From Caproicibacter sp002399225 (GTDB taxonomy: Bacteria; Bacillota; Clostridia; Oscillospirales; Acutalibacteraceae), in assembly GCA_036756705.1 (NCBI GenBank), contig DAIOKN010000006.1:1-64000 (forward strand): 64,000 nucleotides of DNA, written 5' to 3'. Each line of letters begins with the position of its first letter. The stretch's first letter is position 1. A program made the translations under genes and the position numbers. Below the pieces are notes generated by a model. It worked only from the letters and a program-made list of their open reading frames with translations. It did not search any database and had not been told where the DNA came from. Positions 41,046 to 50,252 of the stretch are shown piece by piece.

Positions 41046-42740
41046 TTATTTCCGCCGCCGCGACGCGCAGCAGCACTTTCGGCCAAGCCGCCGTCCGGCT
41101 TCCGATTCCGGCCGGTTTTCCGCCGTCAGGCCAGCTTTTTTCCGCATCTCTCTCTCTTTCACGACCATGGCCTCCGCCTCAGACTTTAAGTCCTTCAGCC
41201 TGATTTTTCCGCTTGCATTCATCGGAAAGGAGTTGAATTTCAGGATATAGGCAGGCACCTTGTAACGCGCCAGCCGCTGCCTGACAAAGTCCAAAAGTTC
41301 TCCCTTGTCGACCATGCACCCCGGCTTTGGAATCACACATGCCGCGATCTCCTCCTGCAGCACTTCGGCGGGGACACCGACAACCTTGACCTGCTCCACC
41401 CAGTTGATTTTCGCGATGACCTGCTCGATTTCTTTTGGGGAAATGTTCTCCCCGCCCCGGACGATCATTTCCTTCAGTCTACCTGTGATATGGAGTTCTC
41501 CTCCGCTGTCAAAGTGCCCGATGTCCCCTGTTTTCAGCCAACCGCTGGTGGTAAAGGCCGCGGCGGTCGCTTCCGGGAGCTTATAATATCCGCGCATCAC
41601 GTTGTAGCCTTTCACCTGGATCTCGCCGTCACAGCCCGGCCCGAGCACACAGCCGGTATCGGCATTGGTGATCCGCGCGCTCACATGGTCAATCAGCCGG
41701 CCGGCCGATCTTCCCTTCCTCTCTCTGGGAGAATTCCAGTCTGCGATCGTCACACAGGGCGAAGTCTCCGTCTGTCCGTACGAAGGCTGAAGATGCATCT
41801 GTGGGAACCTGCCGCAGATTTCCGCATACTCTGCCGGCGAAACAGCGGACCCGGCGATAATGCCGGATCGCAGGCTGTCGGCGCGCCGGTTTTTATGCTC
41901 CGGCTTCCGGACAATCGCCAGAAACATGCTCGGCACCCCGCTCAGGATGGTACACTGCTCCCGCTCCAGAGCGCTCCACACATCGGCCGTTTTGAAATGG
42001 GGCAGCACAATCATTTCTGCGCCGCTGAGCAGACAGGGCAGGATTCCGGCCGTGACGCCGAAGCAGTGAAACATGGGGACCGTAAGGCACATTTTGTCAC
42101 TGTCGCCCCAGTGCATGGCTTCAACCATGGCGCGTGAATTGTTCACCAGACTGTAATGGCTGAGCAGGACGCCTTTGGCAAAAGAAGTCGTCCCGGAAGT
42201 AAAAATCATGCAGGCCGTATCCGCCGGCACAACGGTCTTTTCTTTCTTTTCCAGCTCTTTGAAGGCTTCCGGCGGGCAGGCGGCTCCGACGTTTTGGTAC
42301 CACATCTCGGATTCCTCATCATCCATGGGAACGATGCGTTTGACGGCCGGCGTCCGATCTTTGATCCGTGCAAGGAGGTCTTTATAAACGATTGATTTAC
42401 TGCCCGAGCCGTAGTACAAGACTTCCACATCGGCGTAATTGAGGATCCGTTCGACTTCTTCATCCCGGTAGCTTGTGTTAATGAGAACTGGGACGGCGCC
42501 GATTTTTACAAGCGCCAGAAAAGTGAATACCCATTGCGGGCTGTTGGCGCTCCATATGCCGACGTGGGTTCCCTTTTTGATTCCGTATGTACCCATTCGT
42601 ATTACGAGAAGATCTGAAAATTGATCCATCTGTTCGAAGGTGCATCTCCATCTGTCCGTTTCGATGGCTATCTGTTTTCCACTGATCCTTGCACGTTCTT
42701 TGACACATTCGCCAATCGTTTTTTTGATAAGTTCCATCAT
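41046..42740 (-). CDS. Acyl-CoA synthetase (AMP-forming, class I adenylate-forming)
   Basis: A 564-aa ligase with P-loop-like MIFTSGTTSFAKGVLLSHYSLVNN, LQPSYGQTETSPC, GYYKLPEATAAAFTTSGWLKTGDIGHFDSGGELHITGRLKEMIVRGGENI and C-terminal lysine region NASGKIRLKDLK. It would activate the free acid with ATP and CoA to prime the pathway before the CoA-transferase can recycle CoA, as CarB does for caffeate and FldI-like priming does for phenyllactate. The C-terminus has a basic extension. The start is ATG 42740 or 42737. Confidence 0.92.
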   Translation of the reverse strand: MMELIKKTIGECVKERARISGKQIAIETDRWRCTFEQMDQFSDLLVIRMGTYGIKKGTHVGIWSANSPQWVFTFLALVKIGAVPVLINTSYRDEEVERILNYADVEVLYYGSGSKSIVYKDLLARIKDRTPAVKRIVPMDDEESEMWYQNVGAACPPEAFKELEKKEKTVVPADTACMIFTSGTTSFAKGVLLSHYSLVNNSRAMVEAMHWGDSDKMCLTVPMFHCFGVTAGILPCLLSGAEMIVLPHFKTADVWSALEREQCTILSGVPSMFLAIVRKPEHKNRRADSLRSGIIAGSAVSPAEYAEICGRFPQMHLQPSYGQTETSPCVTIADWNSPRERKGRSAGRLIDHVSARITNADTGCVLGPGCDGEIQVKGYNVMRGYYKLPEATAAAFTTSGWLKTGDIGHFDSGGELHITGRLKEMIVRGGENISPKEIEQVIAKINWVEQVKVVGVPAEVLQEEIAACVIPKPGCMVDKGELLDFVRQRLARYKVPAYILKFNSFPMNASGKIRLKDLKSEAEAMVVKEREMRKKAGLTAENRPESEAGRRLGRKCCCASRRRK

Positions 42741-42829
42741 TATCACCCGCAAACTGTCAATTCGAACGAAAAGGGACTGTCCTCGAAGATCTGTTTTCGA
42801 AAACAGTCCGTCTTTCGCTTGTCTAACTT

Positions 42830-44068
42830 TTATTTACGCTCGTCTTTCCACACATACAAAGAACCTTTTTCAAGCATTTCCTGAATTTTCGCATTGCTGT
42901 AACCAAGCTCTTTCAGGATTTCCGGCCCCTGCTCGCCGATCATCGGCCCCGGCCTGTAGTCTGGAACCCCCATCTCCTGGAACTTGACGGGCAACCTGAC
43001 CAGCCTTCTGACATTGCCGTTGGAGTACTTCATATCATAGAAGCAGTTGTTAGCCTCAGCCTGCTTGTCGTTCCTGATTTCCACCCAGTTCTGGGCGACG
43101 GCAAACGGAATATCCGCGGCCTCCAGAATAGGCTTCCACTCCGCGACGGTCTTCTTGCCGAACGCCTCCATCACGATGTCGTAGACCTCGGTCGTAAGGC
43201 CTTTGCTCTGGCAAGCCAGAATTGGAAAATACTCTTTGTTTTCCGCGAGGTCTCCCCTGCCGATCGCCGTGATAAAAGCCTTGTAATACGTGTTGTAATC
43301 CGGCATGCAGGTCTGAATGAAACGGTCGTCCTTGGTTCTCCACGCGGCGTTGAAAGGATTGGCGGACTTTCTGACATCAATCGGGTACTGCTGCGCGATA
43401 CCTTCGTAATTGGAAGCCTGAACCATCATTCCCATGTTATAGATTGAGCTTTCAAACAGGGACGTTTCAACCTTTTCTCCGACTCCTTTGACCTTGGCCT
43501 GATACAGGGCTGCCAGAATACCCGCGGCAAGGTTCATCCCGACATTATGGTCGCCGAGCCCCGGAACCACGTTCATCGGAACCGTTCCCCTTTGGCGAAG
43601 GGAATCAAGATATCCGCCTCTGGCAAAGAATGCCGTAAAGTCAAATCCTGGCAGATTCTTGTCAGGGCCATATTCGCCATAGCCGGTGCAGATGGCGTAA
43701 ACCAGCTTTGGATACTTCCCTTTCAGGCTTTCATAGTCCAGTCCCATCCGCTGAAGCGCCTGAACCCTCCAGTTTGTAATCAGAACATCAGCCTTGTCCA
43801 AAAGTTTAAAGAAAGCCTCTTTGCCAGTCGGGTCCTTCAAATTGAGGGAAATACAGCGTTTATTACCGTTTTCAAGATCCCAAGTGGTATTCTCATACAT
43901 ATCGAGCGGCCTGCCCTCAGACGGCGCTGTATATCTCAGCGGATCTCCTTTCGGCGCTTCAATTTTCACAACATTGGCGCCAAGATCAGCCATAAATCTG
44001 CCCGCAGTAGCTGCCGCGATGAAATTTGCAAGCTCAACAACCTTGACTCCTTCAAGTGGCTTATTCAT
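42830..44068 (-). CDS. Family III (CaiB/BaiF) CoA-transferase
   Basis: A 412-aa class III CoA transferase like FldA/HadA: LEGVKVVELANFIAAATAGRFMADLGANVVKIEAPKGDPLRY, NKRCISLNLKDPTGKEAFFKLLDKADVLITNWR, with the catalytic Asp likely in the FDFTAFFARGGY-to-GLGDHNVGMNLAAGI region. It moves CoA from the reduced acyl-CoA product to the incoming 2-hydroxy acid. The clear CaiB type supports a 2-hydroxyacyl substrate (phenyllactate, hydroxyisocaproate or similar) rather than lactate, which uses a propionate CoA-transferase. Confidence 0.93.
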   Translation of the reverse strand: MNKPLEGVKVVELANFIAAATAGRFMADLGANVVKIEAPKGDPLRYTAPSEGRPLDMYENTTWDLENGNKRCISLNLKDPTGKEAFFKLLDKADVLITNWRVQALQRMGLDYESLKGKYPKLVYAICTGYGEYGPDKNLPGFDFTAFFARGGYLDSLRQRGTVPMNVVPGLGDHNVGMNLAAGILAALYQAKVKGVGEKVETSLFESSIYNMGMMVQASNYEGIAQQYPIDVRKSANPFNAAWRTKDDRFIQTCMPDYNTYYKAFITAIGRGDLAENKEYFPILACQSKGLTTEVYDIVMEAFGKKTVAEWKPILEAADIPFAVAQNWVEIRNDKQAEANNCFYDMKYSNGNVRRLVRLPVKFQEMGVPDYRPGPMIGEQGPEILKELGYSNAKIQEMLEKGSLYVWKDERK

Positions 44069-44108
44069 AATCTATCTATCTCCTTACGTCATAAAATGCG
44101 CTATTTGA

Positions 44109-45281
44109 TCAGTTTTTTTTAAATTCCGCATCGATCTTTCCGGATTTCGTCATAAACATATGGACAATGAATGGAATGAGAACGACGAAAATCGTCAGAT
44201 ATCCAAGGTATCCATATCCTGTGCTGACAAGAGGAATCAGCCCGAACTGAGCGATAGCAAATGTCAGCAACGTGAAAAGTAGCGCAATGGTAACGGTGCG
44301 CTTTTTCAGCTTTTGCTTCGATTCGTCCGGCGAAGCGTCCTTTTTATTCCAGGAATTCACAAACCTGGCAATGACGCCCGCGATCATATTGACGGCGGTC
44401 GACACCGAGCCTAGAACAATTAAGATGGAAATGATTGGGGTGAGGATAGATGCTCCAACGCCTGTCGTGACCATCAGCAGAGTAGGAACCTGTGCGGTTT
44501 TCAGGTCCGGGTTGTGAATGACGGCAATCAGACCGATTGTGCACATAAAAATGATGACCGCGTTCACAACGAAGCCATACAGCATGGATTTTTTTGCTTC
44601 ATGTTCGTCTTTAAACGGCTCCGCATGCTGCATCAGAAGGCCGATCGACGCGAGCTGAAACGCGGAATACAAAAGGCATTTCCACATTGCCGGGCCCACT
44701 GGAGCCGGAGATGCAGCCATCTGTCCGATATTTGCCGAGATTGTCCCCCACTGCGCGACGATATTGGGGACGTAAACCAGCAGCAGCCCCGCGATAATAA
44801 TGACCGAGACAGTGGAAGCCGCCGCCCTGACAAGATCGGTGCCGAAAATAGTCAGCACAAAAATAATCAGGCCAATGAAAACGGTGCAGAGAATGTATGG
44901 AATTCCCGTAAGAGTGTGAAGCGTCGCACCGCCCGTTGCGAACGCCACCGACGGGGCCAGGCAGATGGTGAACAGATAAACAAGCTCGTACAGGTTTGAA
45001 AAAATCGGTCTGGCTTTTTCGTCCAGATCCCCATAGAACCGGTCGGTAAAGCTGCGGTAGTCATAAGTATTGTGTCTTTTGGCATAGCGGAGACCGTACC
45101 ACTGGAAAAACGCGCCGATCGCTTGGGCAATGATCGGTGTGATCAGCGTCCAGATCCCAAACTTGACAAAATAAACATAGAGCTGAGCTCCAGATGCAAA
45201 TCCTCCGCCGAACTGCGTGGTGAACCAAACAAAAGCCACGCCGATCGCAATCGGCATCTTGTTTTTATTGATCATGGCCAT
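44109..45281 (-). CDS. YkvI-family membrane transporter
   Basis: A 390-aa protein with about ten or eleven hydrophobic segments. Start AIGVAFVWFTTQFGGGFASGAQLYVYFVKFG matches the YkvI-like branch of the APC/LeuT-fold superfamily, mostly uncharacterised. Inside a catabolic operon, its likely job is uptake of the pathway substrate (an amino acid or 2-hydroxy acid) or export of the reduced acid. It begins behind GAAGGAG, 110 bp after the dehydratase gene. Confidence 0.85.
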   Translation of the reverse strand: MAMINKNKMPIAIGVAFVWFTTQFGGGFASGAQLYVYFVKFGIWTLITPIIAQAIGAFFQWYGLRYAKRHNTYDYRSFTDRFYGDLDEKARPIFSNLYELVYLFTICLAPSVAFATGGATLHTLTGIPYILCTVFIGLIIFVLTIFGTDLVRAAASTVSVIIIAGLLLVYVPNIVAQWGTISANIGQMAASPAPVGPAMWKCLLYSAFQLASIGLLMQHAEPFKDEHEAKKSMLYGFVVNAVIIFMCTIGLIAVIHNPDLKTAQVPTLLMVTTGVGASILTPIISILIVLGSVSTAVNMIAGVIARFVNSWNKKDASPDESKQKLKKRTVTIALLFTLLTFAIAQFGLIPLVSTGYGYLGYLTIFVVLIPFIVHMFMTKSGKIDAEFKKN

Positions 45282-45391
45282 CCTACACTCCTTCTTCTTC
45301 CCAATTAAAATAGACCCTTATTCGATATCAACAGCTATGGCTGATTCCCATTAAATAAAACAAGGTCTAGCTCCTTTTCACAATGGCTTTT

Positions 45392-46507
45392 TCAGGCCAT
45401 TTCCTTAAACGCTTGTAACATGGTCCCGGCCTGTTCATAGTCCACCATCTGGCAGTCGACCTCAATGTTCAAATGTTTCAGCCCGGCGGCTTCGCAAGCC
45501 CTTTTAATCGGAACATAATCGAATTCTTCCGGATCGCAGAACTTCGTCATCAGCACAATCACACCCTCCGCATTGTGCTTTTTGGCAAGTTCGACCAGAT
45601 AACCGACACGCTTCTTGTCCCGGTCGTAAAGCAGGGTGCAGTTGTCCATATCTGCGAATTTCTGCGCGAGCGCGTCAAGGGGACGACTGTCCATTTCCGG
45701 CACGTCCGTGCGGTACTGCCTCGACTCCTGCGCGACGTCGTCGGCTACGATCTTAATCCCGTTTTTGTCAAAGATATTCAGCAGGCTGGGCGAATCGGCC
45801 AGGATGCCGCTCACCACGACACGGACCTTTTCGTCCTCAGCCGGGGCCTTTTTCAGTTCTTCCGTCAGCTGCCTGACCAGGGCCGTGTGTTCTTCCTTGA
45901 GCATAAACCAAGCGCTCTTGAAGACATCGTTTCTCTGAGCGGCAGAGATTTTATGATCCGCAGCCACTTCCGCAAATTCCCGCATCGCCGCATTGTGTTC
46001 GTTGTAGATCCGGTTGGAATTTGCGAGGGCGACTTCAGAAAATTTGGCGCCCGTCGCCACCTCAAGGTCGCTGATGACCCTTTCATATCCCGCTCTGGTA
46101 AATTTGATGCCGTAATCCGGCTTTCTGTTCTGCGGGTAGGTCATGGGGATAAACGGGATATCCGGCACGGCGTATTTCCAGTTCTGTCCCAGGCTTTTCA
46201 GCGAGTCGCACAGCGAAGGAATGACAATTGCGGACACGCCCTTATATTTTCCCGTGATTCCGAGTTCAAGCACCGTCTGCATCACGGAGCAAATGAACGC
46301 CGGGTAATATTTTTTGGCTTCGGAAACCTCCATCTCCGCGCCCCAAACGCCCATGGGAACAAGCCCCATGGAATGAATGATTTCCTCCGGCGTGTAAACC
46401 GGCGCGCAGGCAACCACTTTTTTGCCTTGTGCAAGATAGCTGTCAAGCTGCTTCCTCGGAGACACAGCAACTTCATGAAACCGAGCTAATAATTCATCAA
46501 TTGCCAT
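45392..46507 (-). CDS. 2-hydroxyacyl-CoA dehydratase, beta (HgdB/FldC-type) subunit
   Basis: A 371-aa HGD-D-family subunit: GKKVVACAPVYTPEEIIHSMGLVPMGVWGAEME, FICSVMQTVLELGI, PSLCDSLKSLGQNW, FCDPEEFDYVPIKRACEAAG, with cysteines that could ligate one [4Fe-4S] cluster (CS in FICSV, SLCDS, KFCDP). With the alpha subunit it removes water from (R)-2-hydroxyacyl-CoA through a ketyl radical. It overlaps the alpha gene by 11 bp. Confidence 0.94.
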   Translation of the reverse strand: MAIDELLARFHEVAVSPRKQLDSYLAQGKKVVACAPVYTPEEIIHSMGLVPMGVWGAEMEVSEAKKYYPAFICSVMQTVLELGITGKYKGVSAIVIPSLCDSLKSLGQNWKYAVPDIPFIPMTYPQNRKPDYGIKFTRAGYERVISDLEVATGAKFSEVALANSNRIYNEHNAAMREFAEVAADHKISAAQRNDVFKSAWFMLKEEHTALVRQLTEELKKAPAEDEKVRVVVSGILADSPSLLNIFDKNGIKIVADDVAQESRQYRTDVPEMDSRPLDALAQKFADMDNCTLLYDRDKKRVGYLVELAKKHNAEGVIVLMTKFCDPEEFDYVPIKRACEAAGLKHLNIEVDCQMVDYEQAGTMLQAFKEMA

Positions 46508-47744
46508 CTGAATGACCCCCCTTGTTTGCTTCCATAATTTCCGTCAGGCCCTGAACGCGCGTATCATACTGCGCCTCGGAGAAATTCCGCGGGTCCGCTT
46601 GGTCGCCGTCGAAGCTGACCACCGGGATGCCGCACGCCTCACCGATCTGCCGGCTCATTTCCGCCATAAACCCGGACCACAGCTTACAGGAGCGGTTGGT
46701 GTGCACCAAAAGGCCTTCAACGTGGTTGTCTTTGCAAAGTTTGATACGCTTATCCCGCGAAAGTTCTAGGTTCATCGCATTTGGAACCCGCGCATATGCG
46801 CGGCACATGCCGTCGAAACCGTCGTAGATAAATCCGAACGCATCGGCATAGATGGTTGTCACCATATTGATGCCCCTGCTCTTCAGTCCGGTCGAAGTGA
46901 CTCTCAGCCACGGCCAGCATGCGATGCCTTCGAACATGATACGGTACTTTTCCTCCGTGTGGAACGTAGAAGTCCCGTTCCGATGGTTTTCCTCGTATTC
47001 TTTCAGGAGGGTCTCCATCGCTTCCGCGGCTTCTTTCTTGCCGCGCGCGGTCACCATGACCGCCATGTGGTTGAGAAGGTCGAATCCGTTGAACGGCGAA
47101 GGGACATATTTGGCGCAGGCGGTTGCCGCCAGCCAGGCGCGGCTCGAACGCCCGGAAATCTCCTTGACCTCCTGAAACCGCTCGTCGCTCCACTTTTTCC
47201 CCGTAATTTGCTCCAACTGGTGAATTGCATCCCAGAACTGAGCTTTTATATACTCAACCTCCGCGTCGGACACCTCATAATCAGGATTGAATGGAATGTC
47301 AATCATGATCATAGGGATATCCAATTCCTTTGCGATGTTTTCGTACCATTTAATCATGCAGTTGCAGATGTTGTTGCAGCACAGGACGAAATCGGGCAGT
47401 GGCATGTCCTGTTCCGGCGCCTTTTTCAGTTTCATGTACGCGAGGGAAATTCTTGCATAGGCGCAGATGTCGTTGGAATATCCTTCCCCTTCGCTCTCGT
47501 TGCACATCCGTTCACCGCCGCCCCTTGCGGCGATGGCCGCCGCCTGGTTTTCCGGATAGCACACATGAAGCCCCAGCGTCTCGGGTATTTCCACTGGGAA
47601 ATTGCTCGCGCACCAGCCGATTTTTTCGCCCCGCGCTTTGGCCTCCGCGCAATCGCTGTAAGCTTTTGCCGCAATCTGACCCAGCTTATACTTTGCTGAA
47701 TTCGGGTCCGGTGCACGTCTTTTCTTCTTGATATCTTCTCCCAT
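46497..47744 (-). CDS. 2-hydroxyacyl-CoA dehydratase, alpha (HgdA/FldB-type) subunit
   Basis: A 415-aa HGD-D-family subunit: GEKIGWCASNFPVEIPETLGLHVCYPEN, DFVLCCNNICNCMIKWYENIAKELDIPMIMIDIPFN, VEGLLVHTNRSCKLWSGFMAEMSRQI, GIPVVSFDGDQADPRNFSEAQYDTRVQGLTE. The C-C-N-N-x-C stretch and the NRSCK cysteine are the expected cluster ligands. AAGGAGG lies before the ATG; a TTG one codon earlier is not needed. Oxygen-sensitive by family. Confidence 0.94.
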   Translation of the reverse strand: MGEDIKKKRRAPDPNSAKYKLGQIAAKAYSDCAEAKARGEKIGWCASNFPVEIPETLGLHVCYPENQAAAIAARGGGERMCNESEGEGYSNDICAYARISLAYMKLKKAPEQDMPLPDFVLCCNNICNCMIKWYENIAKELDIPMIMIDIPFNPDYEVSDAEVEYIKAQFWDAIHQLEQITGKKWSDERFQEVKEISGRSSRAWLAATACAKYVPSPFNGFDLLNHMAVMVTARGKKEAAEAMETLLKEYEENHRNGTSTFHTEEKYRIMFEGIACWPWLRVTSTGLKSRGINMVTTIYADAFGFIYDGFDGMCRAYARVPNAMNLELSRDKRIKLCKDNHVEGLLVHTNRSCKLWSGFMAEMSRQIGEACGIPVVSFDGDQADPRNFSEAQYDTRVQGLTEIMEANKGGHSDGN

Positions 47745-47759
47745 CAATAAAAACCTCCT

Positions 47760-48545
47760 TCAAAAATTTTTGTTTTTGACTTTATCAAAAGCGTACAGTG
47801 CCGCGCCCAGCGCACCCATAAGCTGGGCATGTTCACTGTAGGCAATCTCAACCCCAAGCTCCTGTTCCATGGCGGTGCGCACGCCGGCGTTTTGAGCTAC
47901 GCCGCCGCTCATGCAGACCCGCTCCCGAACCCCCACTCTCTTGACTAAGGAAGCGACGCGCGAGGCGACCGACCGGCAGATACCCGCCACCAAATCCGGA
48001 ATCTTGACGCCCGACGCAAGCTGAGAAATCACTTCCGACTCCGCGAAAACCGTGCAGGTGCTGGAAATATCCGCGGGATGGGTCGCCTTGGCGGCCTCAA
48101 CCTCCAACTGGGAAATATCGAGATGGAGAATATTGGCCATGACATCCAGGAATCTCCCCGTGCCGGCCGCGCACTTGTCGTTCATCACAAAGTTGACCAT
48201 GCGCCCCTGCTCGTTCAGAGACAGGACCTTTGCATCTTGCCCGCCGATATCGATCACTGTTCTCACATCGTCGAATTCATGATGAACCCCGACCGCGTGA
48301 CAGGTCAGTTCGCTCAGTTGCATGTCCACGCCTTCGTATGTTTTTCTGCCATACCCCGTTGCGACCGAAAAGCGGATTTGATCTCTTCCGACTCCGCTTT
48401 CCTGAAATACGTTTTCGATGGCCTGGGAAACGCCGTCCGTACCCACCGTCGCAATTACGATGGAGGAAGAGACAATTTCTCCCCCGTCTTTTAAAACGAC
48501 TGCCTTCGCAGTGGTCGAACCGATATCGATCCCCAATGTATACAT
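47760..48545 (-). CDS. Activator ATPase of 2-hydroxyacyl-CoA dehydratase (HgdC/FldI type)
   Basis: A 261-aa BadF/BadG/HgdC ATPase: GIDIGSTTAKAVVLKDG, TGYGRKTYEG, TVIDIGGQDAKVLSLN, NDKCAAGTGRFLDVMA and CMSGGVAQNAGV. The homodimer binds one [4Fe-4S] cluster between the monomers (Cys in NDKCAAGTG and in SSTCTVFAESEV) and fires one electron into the dehydratase on ATP hydrolysis. AAAGGAG precedes the ATG at 48545; a longer upstream frame lacks family similarity. First gene of the operon, divergent from the GntR gene. Confidence 0.95.
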   Translation of the reverse strand: MYTLGIDIGSTTAKAVVLKDGGEIVSSSIVIATVGTDGVSQAIENVFQESGVGRDQIRFSVATGYGRKTYEGVDMQLSELTCHAVGVHHEFDDVRTVIDIGGQDAKVLSLNEQGRMVNFVMNDKCAAGTGRFLDVMANILHLDISQLEVEAAKATHPADISSTCTVFAESEVISQLASGVKIPDLVAGICRSVASRVASLVKRVGVRERVCMSGGVAQNAGVRTAMEQELGVEIAYSEHAQLMGALGAALYAFDKVKNKNF

Positions 48546-48585
48546 AAAAACTCCTTTCTCATCTGCGGTCGCTCCGACATTGTTA

Positions 48586-48635
48586 TTTTTTTGACACATC
48601 AGAGTGACCGATATTTCTTCCCCAGTGTCAAAAAA
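48586..48635. repeat. Inverted repeat in the activator leader
   Basis: TTTTTTGACAC and GTGTCAAAAAA about 28 bp apart, between the operon promoter and the activator gene. It could be a second regulator site or a leader hairpin. Confidence 0.5.
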
Positions 48636-48673
48636 GTCACGGGCTGCAATTATGTCTTCAAGTATTCTTGTCT

Positions 48674-48719
48674 ACTTGTCTACAAGTTATATTATAACAA
48701 CCATCATTCTTTCCGTAAA
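48674..48719 (-). promoter_or_regulatory. Promoter and GntR operator of the hydroxyacyl-CoA operon
   Basis: Minus strand TTTACG (48719-48714), 17-bp spacer, TATAAT (48696-48691). Immediately downstream is the perfect dyad ACTTGTCTACAAGT (48674-48687), of the TTGT-NN-ACAA form bound by FCD-type GntR regulators, preceded by another half-site TTGTCTAC. Placement over the start point predicts repression by the divergent GntR protein. Confidence 0.75.
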
Positions 48720-49116
48720 TAGGCATTTTAAATAGAATAGAGTTTTATAAATTGTATATATTTGACATATCAGCTGAACCTTCCGCAAATGATTTAGTGG
48801 AAGTAGCGCGTCGGAAGATACTGCTGATCTTCCGCAGACAATATTCAGTTATCACAATTTTGCTTTTTGGAAATAATTTTCTGGGATATTTATGCAAAAG
48901 CAATTTGACACTTGCGCGCCTATCTTGCATGTGATAAACTGTTTGCTATAGAAGGTATCGCCTTTCTTGTGTTTTACGTTTACTGGGATACTTGTCGTCG
49001 ATACATTTTTGCCACATTCACATCGCGGGAAATTTTTCTAAAACAGATAGACAGTCCGTATCGCTCACTTAAAGCGGTTAAGCGGGTATCAATAAAAATA
49101 GGAGAGTAAAACACAT
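48720..49116. other. A+T-rich divergent intergenic region
   Basis: Nearly 400 bp without a credible gene. A weak rightward promoter for the GntR gene may be TTGCAT (48925-48930), 16-bp spacer, TATAGA (48947-48952). The long GntR leader shows no structure I can name. Confidence 0.5.
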
Positions 49117-49821
49117 ATGAGCACTTACCTGAACGGAAAAGCAAAGCGAACCGAGCCCTACACTGCCGATGAGATTTATCAAAAAATACTCAGCGGCATT
49201 ATCAAGTTTCAATATGAGCCGGGACAGCGCATCAGCGAAAATCAGATGTCCGAAAGATATTACGTTTCCCGCTCTGTAATTCGGACGGCCTTTACCCGGC
49301 TTCAGCAATTACGGTTTATTGAAATTTATCCCCAGCGGGGCACTTATGTCAGTCTGATTGACTTAAATTACATTTCCGATCTTCTGATGCTTCGCACGGC
49401 GGTGGAAAAAGAAGTCCTCTACGAAATGTTCACCTATCTAAAAGACGAGGATCGAATGGCTCTCATCAAAGCACTGGAAGACAACCTGGCCGAGCAGGAA
49501 AAATGCCGCAATGAACAGAATTATTATGGGAAATTTCCAAAGATCGACGCGGCCTTTCACCAGACGATGATCGACAGCGTTGGCCGAGCTGCTTTGGTCG
49601 ATCTGCTCTCGGACAACATGCTGCATATTGCGCGGTGGCGCAACTTCGATGTGGCGTTCGACCACAGGATTCCCGAAATCATCGACCAGCACCATGCGAT
49701 TGTTGACGCGATCAAAGCGGAAAATCTGTTGCTGGCTCAGCATAAAATGGCGACTCACCTTGAAACGATCTCAAACATCGCCGACAGGGCCAAGGCATAC
49801 TATCCAAGCTATTTTAAATAG
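49117..49821 (+). CDS. GntR-family regulator, FCD (FadR-C) type
   Basis: A 234-aa regulator: winged helix (ADEIYQKILSGIIKFQYEPGQRISENQMSERYYVSRSVIRTAFTRLQQLRFIEIYPQRGTYV) and all-helical FCD domain with the metal/ligand residues Asp and His in FPKIDAAFHQTMID and HHAIVDAIKAENLLLAQHKMATHLE. FCD domains bind small carboxylates, often hydroxy acids, fitting induction of the divergent operon by its own substrate. Ribosome-binding site is a weak GGAG. Confidence 0.93.
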   Translation: MSTYLNGKAKRTEPYTADEIYQKILSGIIKFQYEPGQRISENQMSERYYVSRSVIRTAFTRLQQLRFIEIYPQRGTYVSLIDLNYISDLLMLRTAVEKEVLYEMFTYLKDEDRMALIKALEDNLAEQEKCRNEQNYYGKFPKIDAAFHQTMIDSVGRAALVDLLSDNMLHIARWRNFDVAFDHRIPEIIDQHHAIVDAIKAENLLLAQHKMATHLETISNIADRAKAYYPSYFK

Positions 49822-49854
49822 GATGCTCCCGGCGGGATTGGATCTGAGATGTAA

Positions 49855-49971
49855 TTCTTCCCGTTCGCTTTCACCTGCAACAAATTCGAATCCCGCATGG
49901 TTAGTTTCTCCGACTCGACTGCCTATCTACCGTACCCGACCTACGGCGAGCTGCTGTTCAGCGTTGTGTAA
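49855..49971 (+). pseudogene. Internally deleted fragment of a second glnN
   Basis: In frame it reads PFAFTCNKFESRMVSFSDS fused directly to TAYLPYPTYGELLFSVV-stop. The first part matches glnN at about 33952-34014 and the second the glnN 3' end at 34683-34734 (two mismatches in 52 bp). The junction is at GCCT, present at both glnN positions (34011 and 34683) 672 bp apart, exactly 224 codons. There is no start codon, so it is not expressed as an enzyme. Confidence 0.9.
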
Positions 49972-50007
49972 AATTTTATTTGCCTCCTGTCATATTCTGT
50001 TATTGAT

Positions 50008-50052
50008 AAAAGGCAAAGGGTCTTGCCGCTTGGCGGGGTCCTTTGCCTTTTT
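50008..50052 (+). terminator. Strong terminator after the glnN fragment
   Basis: Arms AAAAGGCAAAGG and CCTTTGCCTTTTT with an inner G+C-rich loop stem (TTGCCGC/GGCGGGG). It probably serves the GntR gene and was perhaps inherited from a former glnN copy. Confidence 0.85.
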
Positions 50053-50252
50053 GATAAACTGCCCGCGTCGCCTGCGTACAGCGTGAAAGCTTTACAGAAA
50101 ATAGAAAAATTCATGATTTTGTCATATTTTGCAAGTACGATGAAAGCAAATGATTCCGTAAAATGGAAAAGTCAGCCTGCCCGCAGCGTACAGGCGAAGC
50201 GGTCTAGAAAGGCTCTTCCCGTTCCGGGTCGTTCATCAGGGGGCGAATTTGA

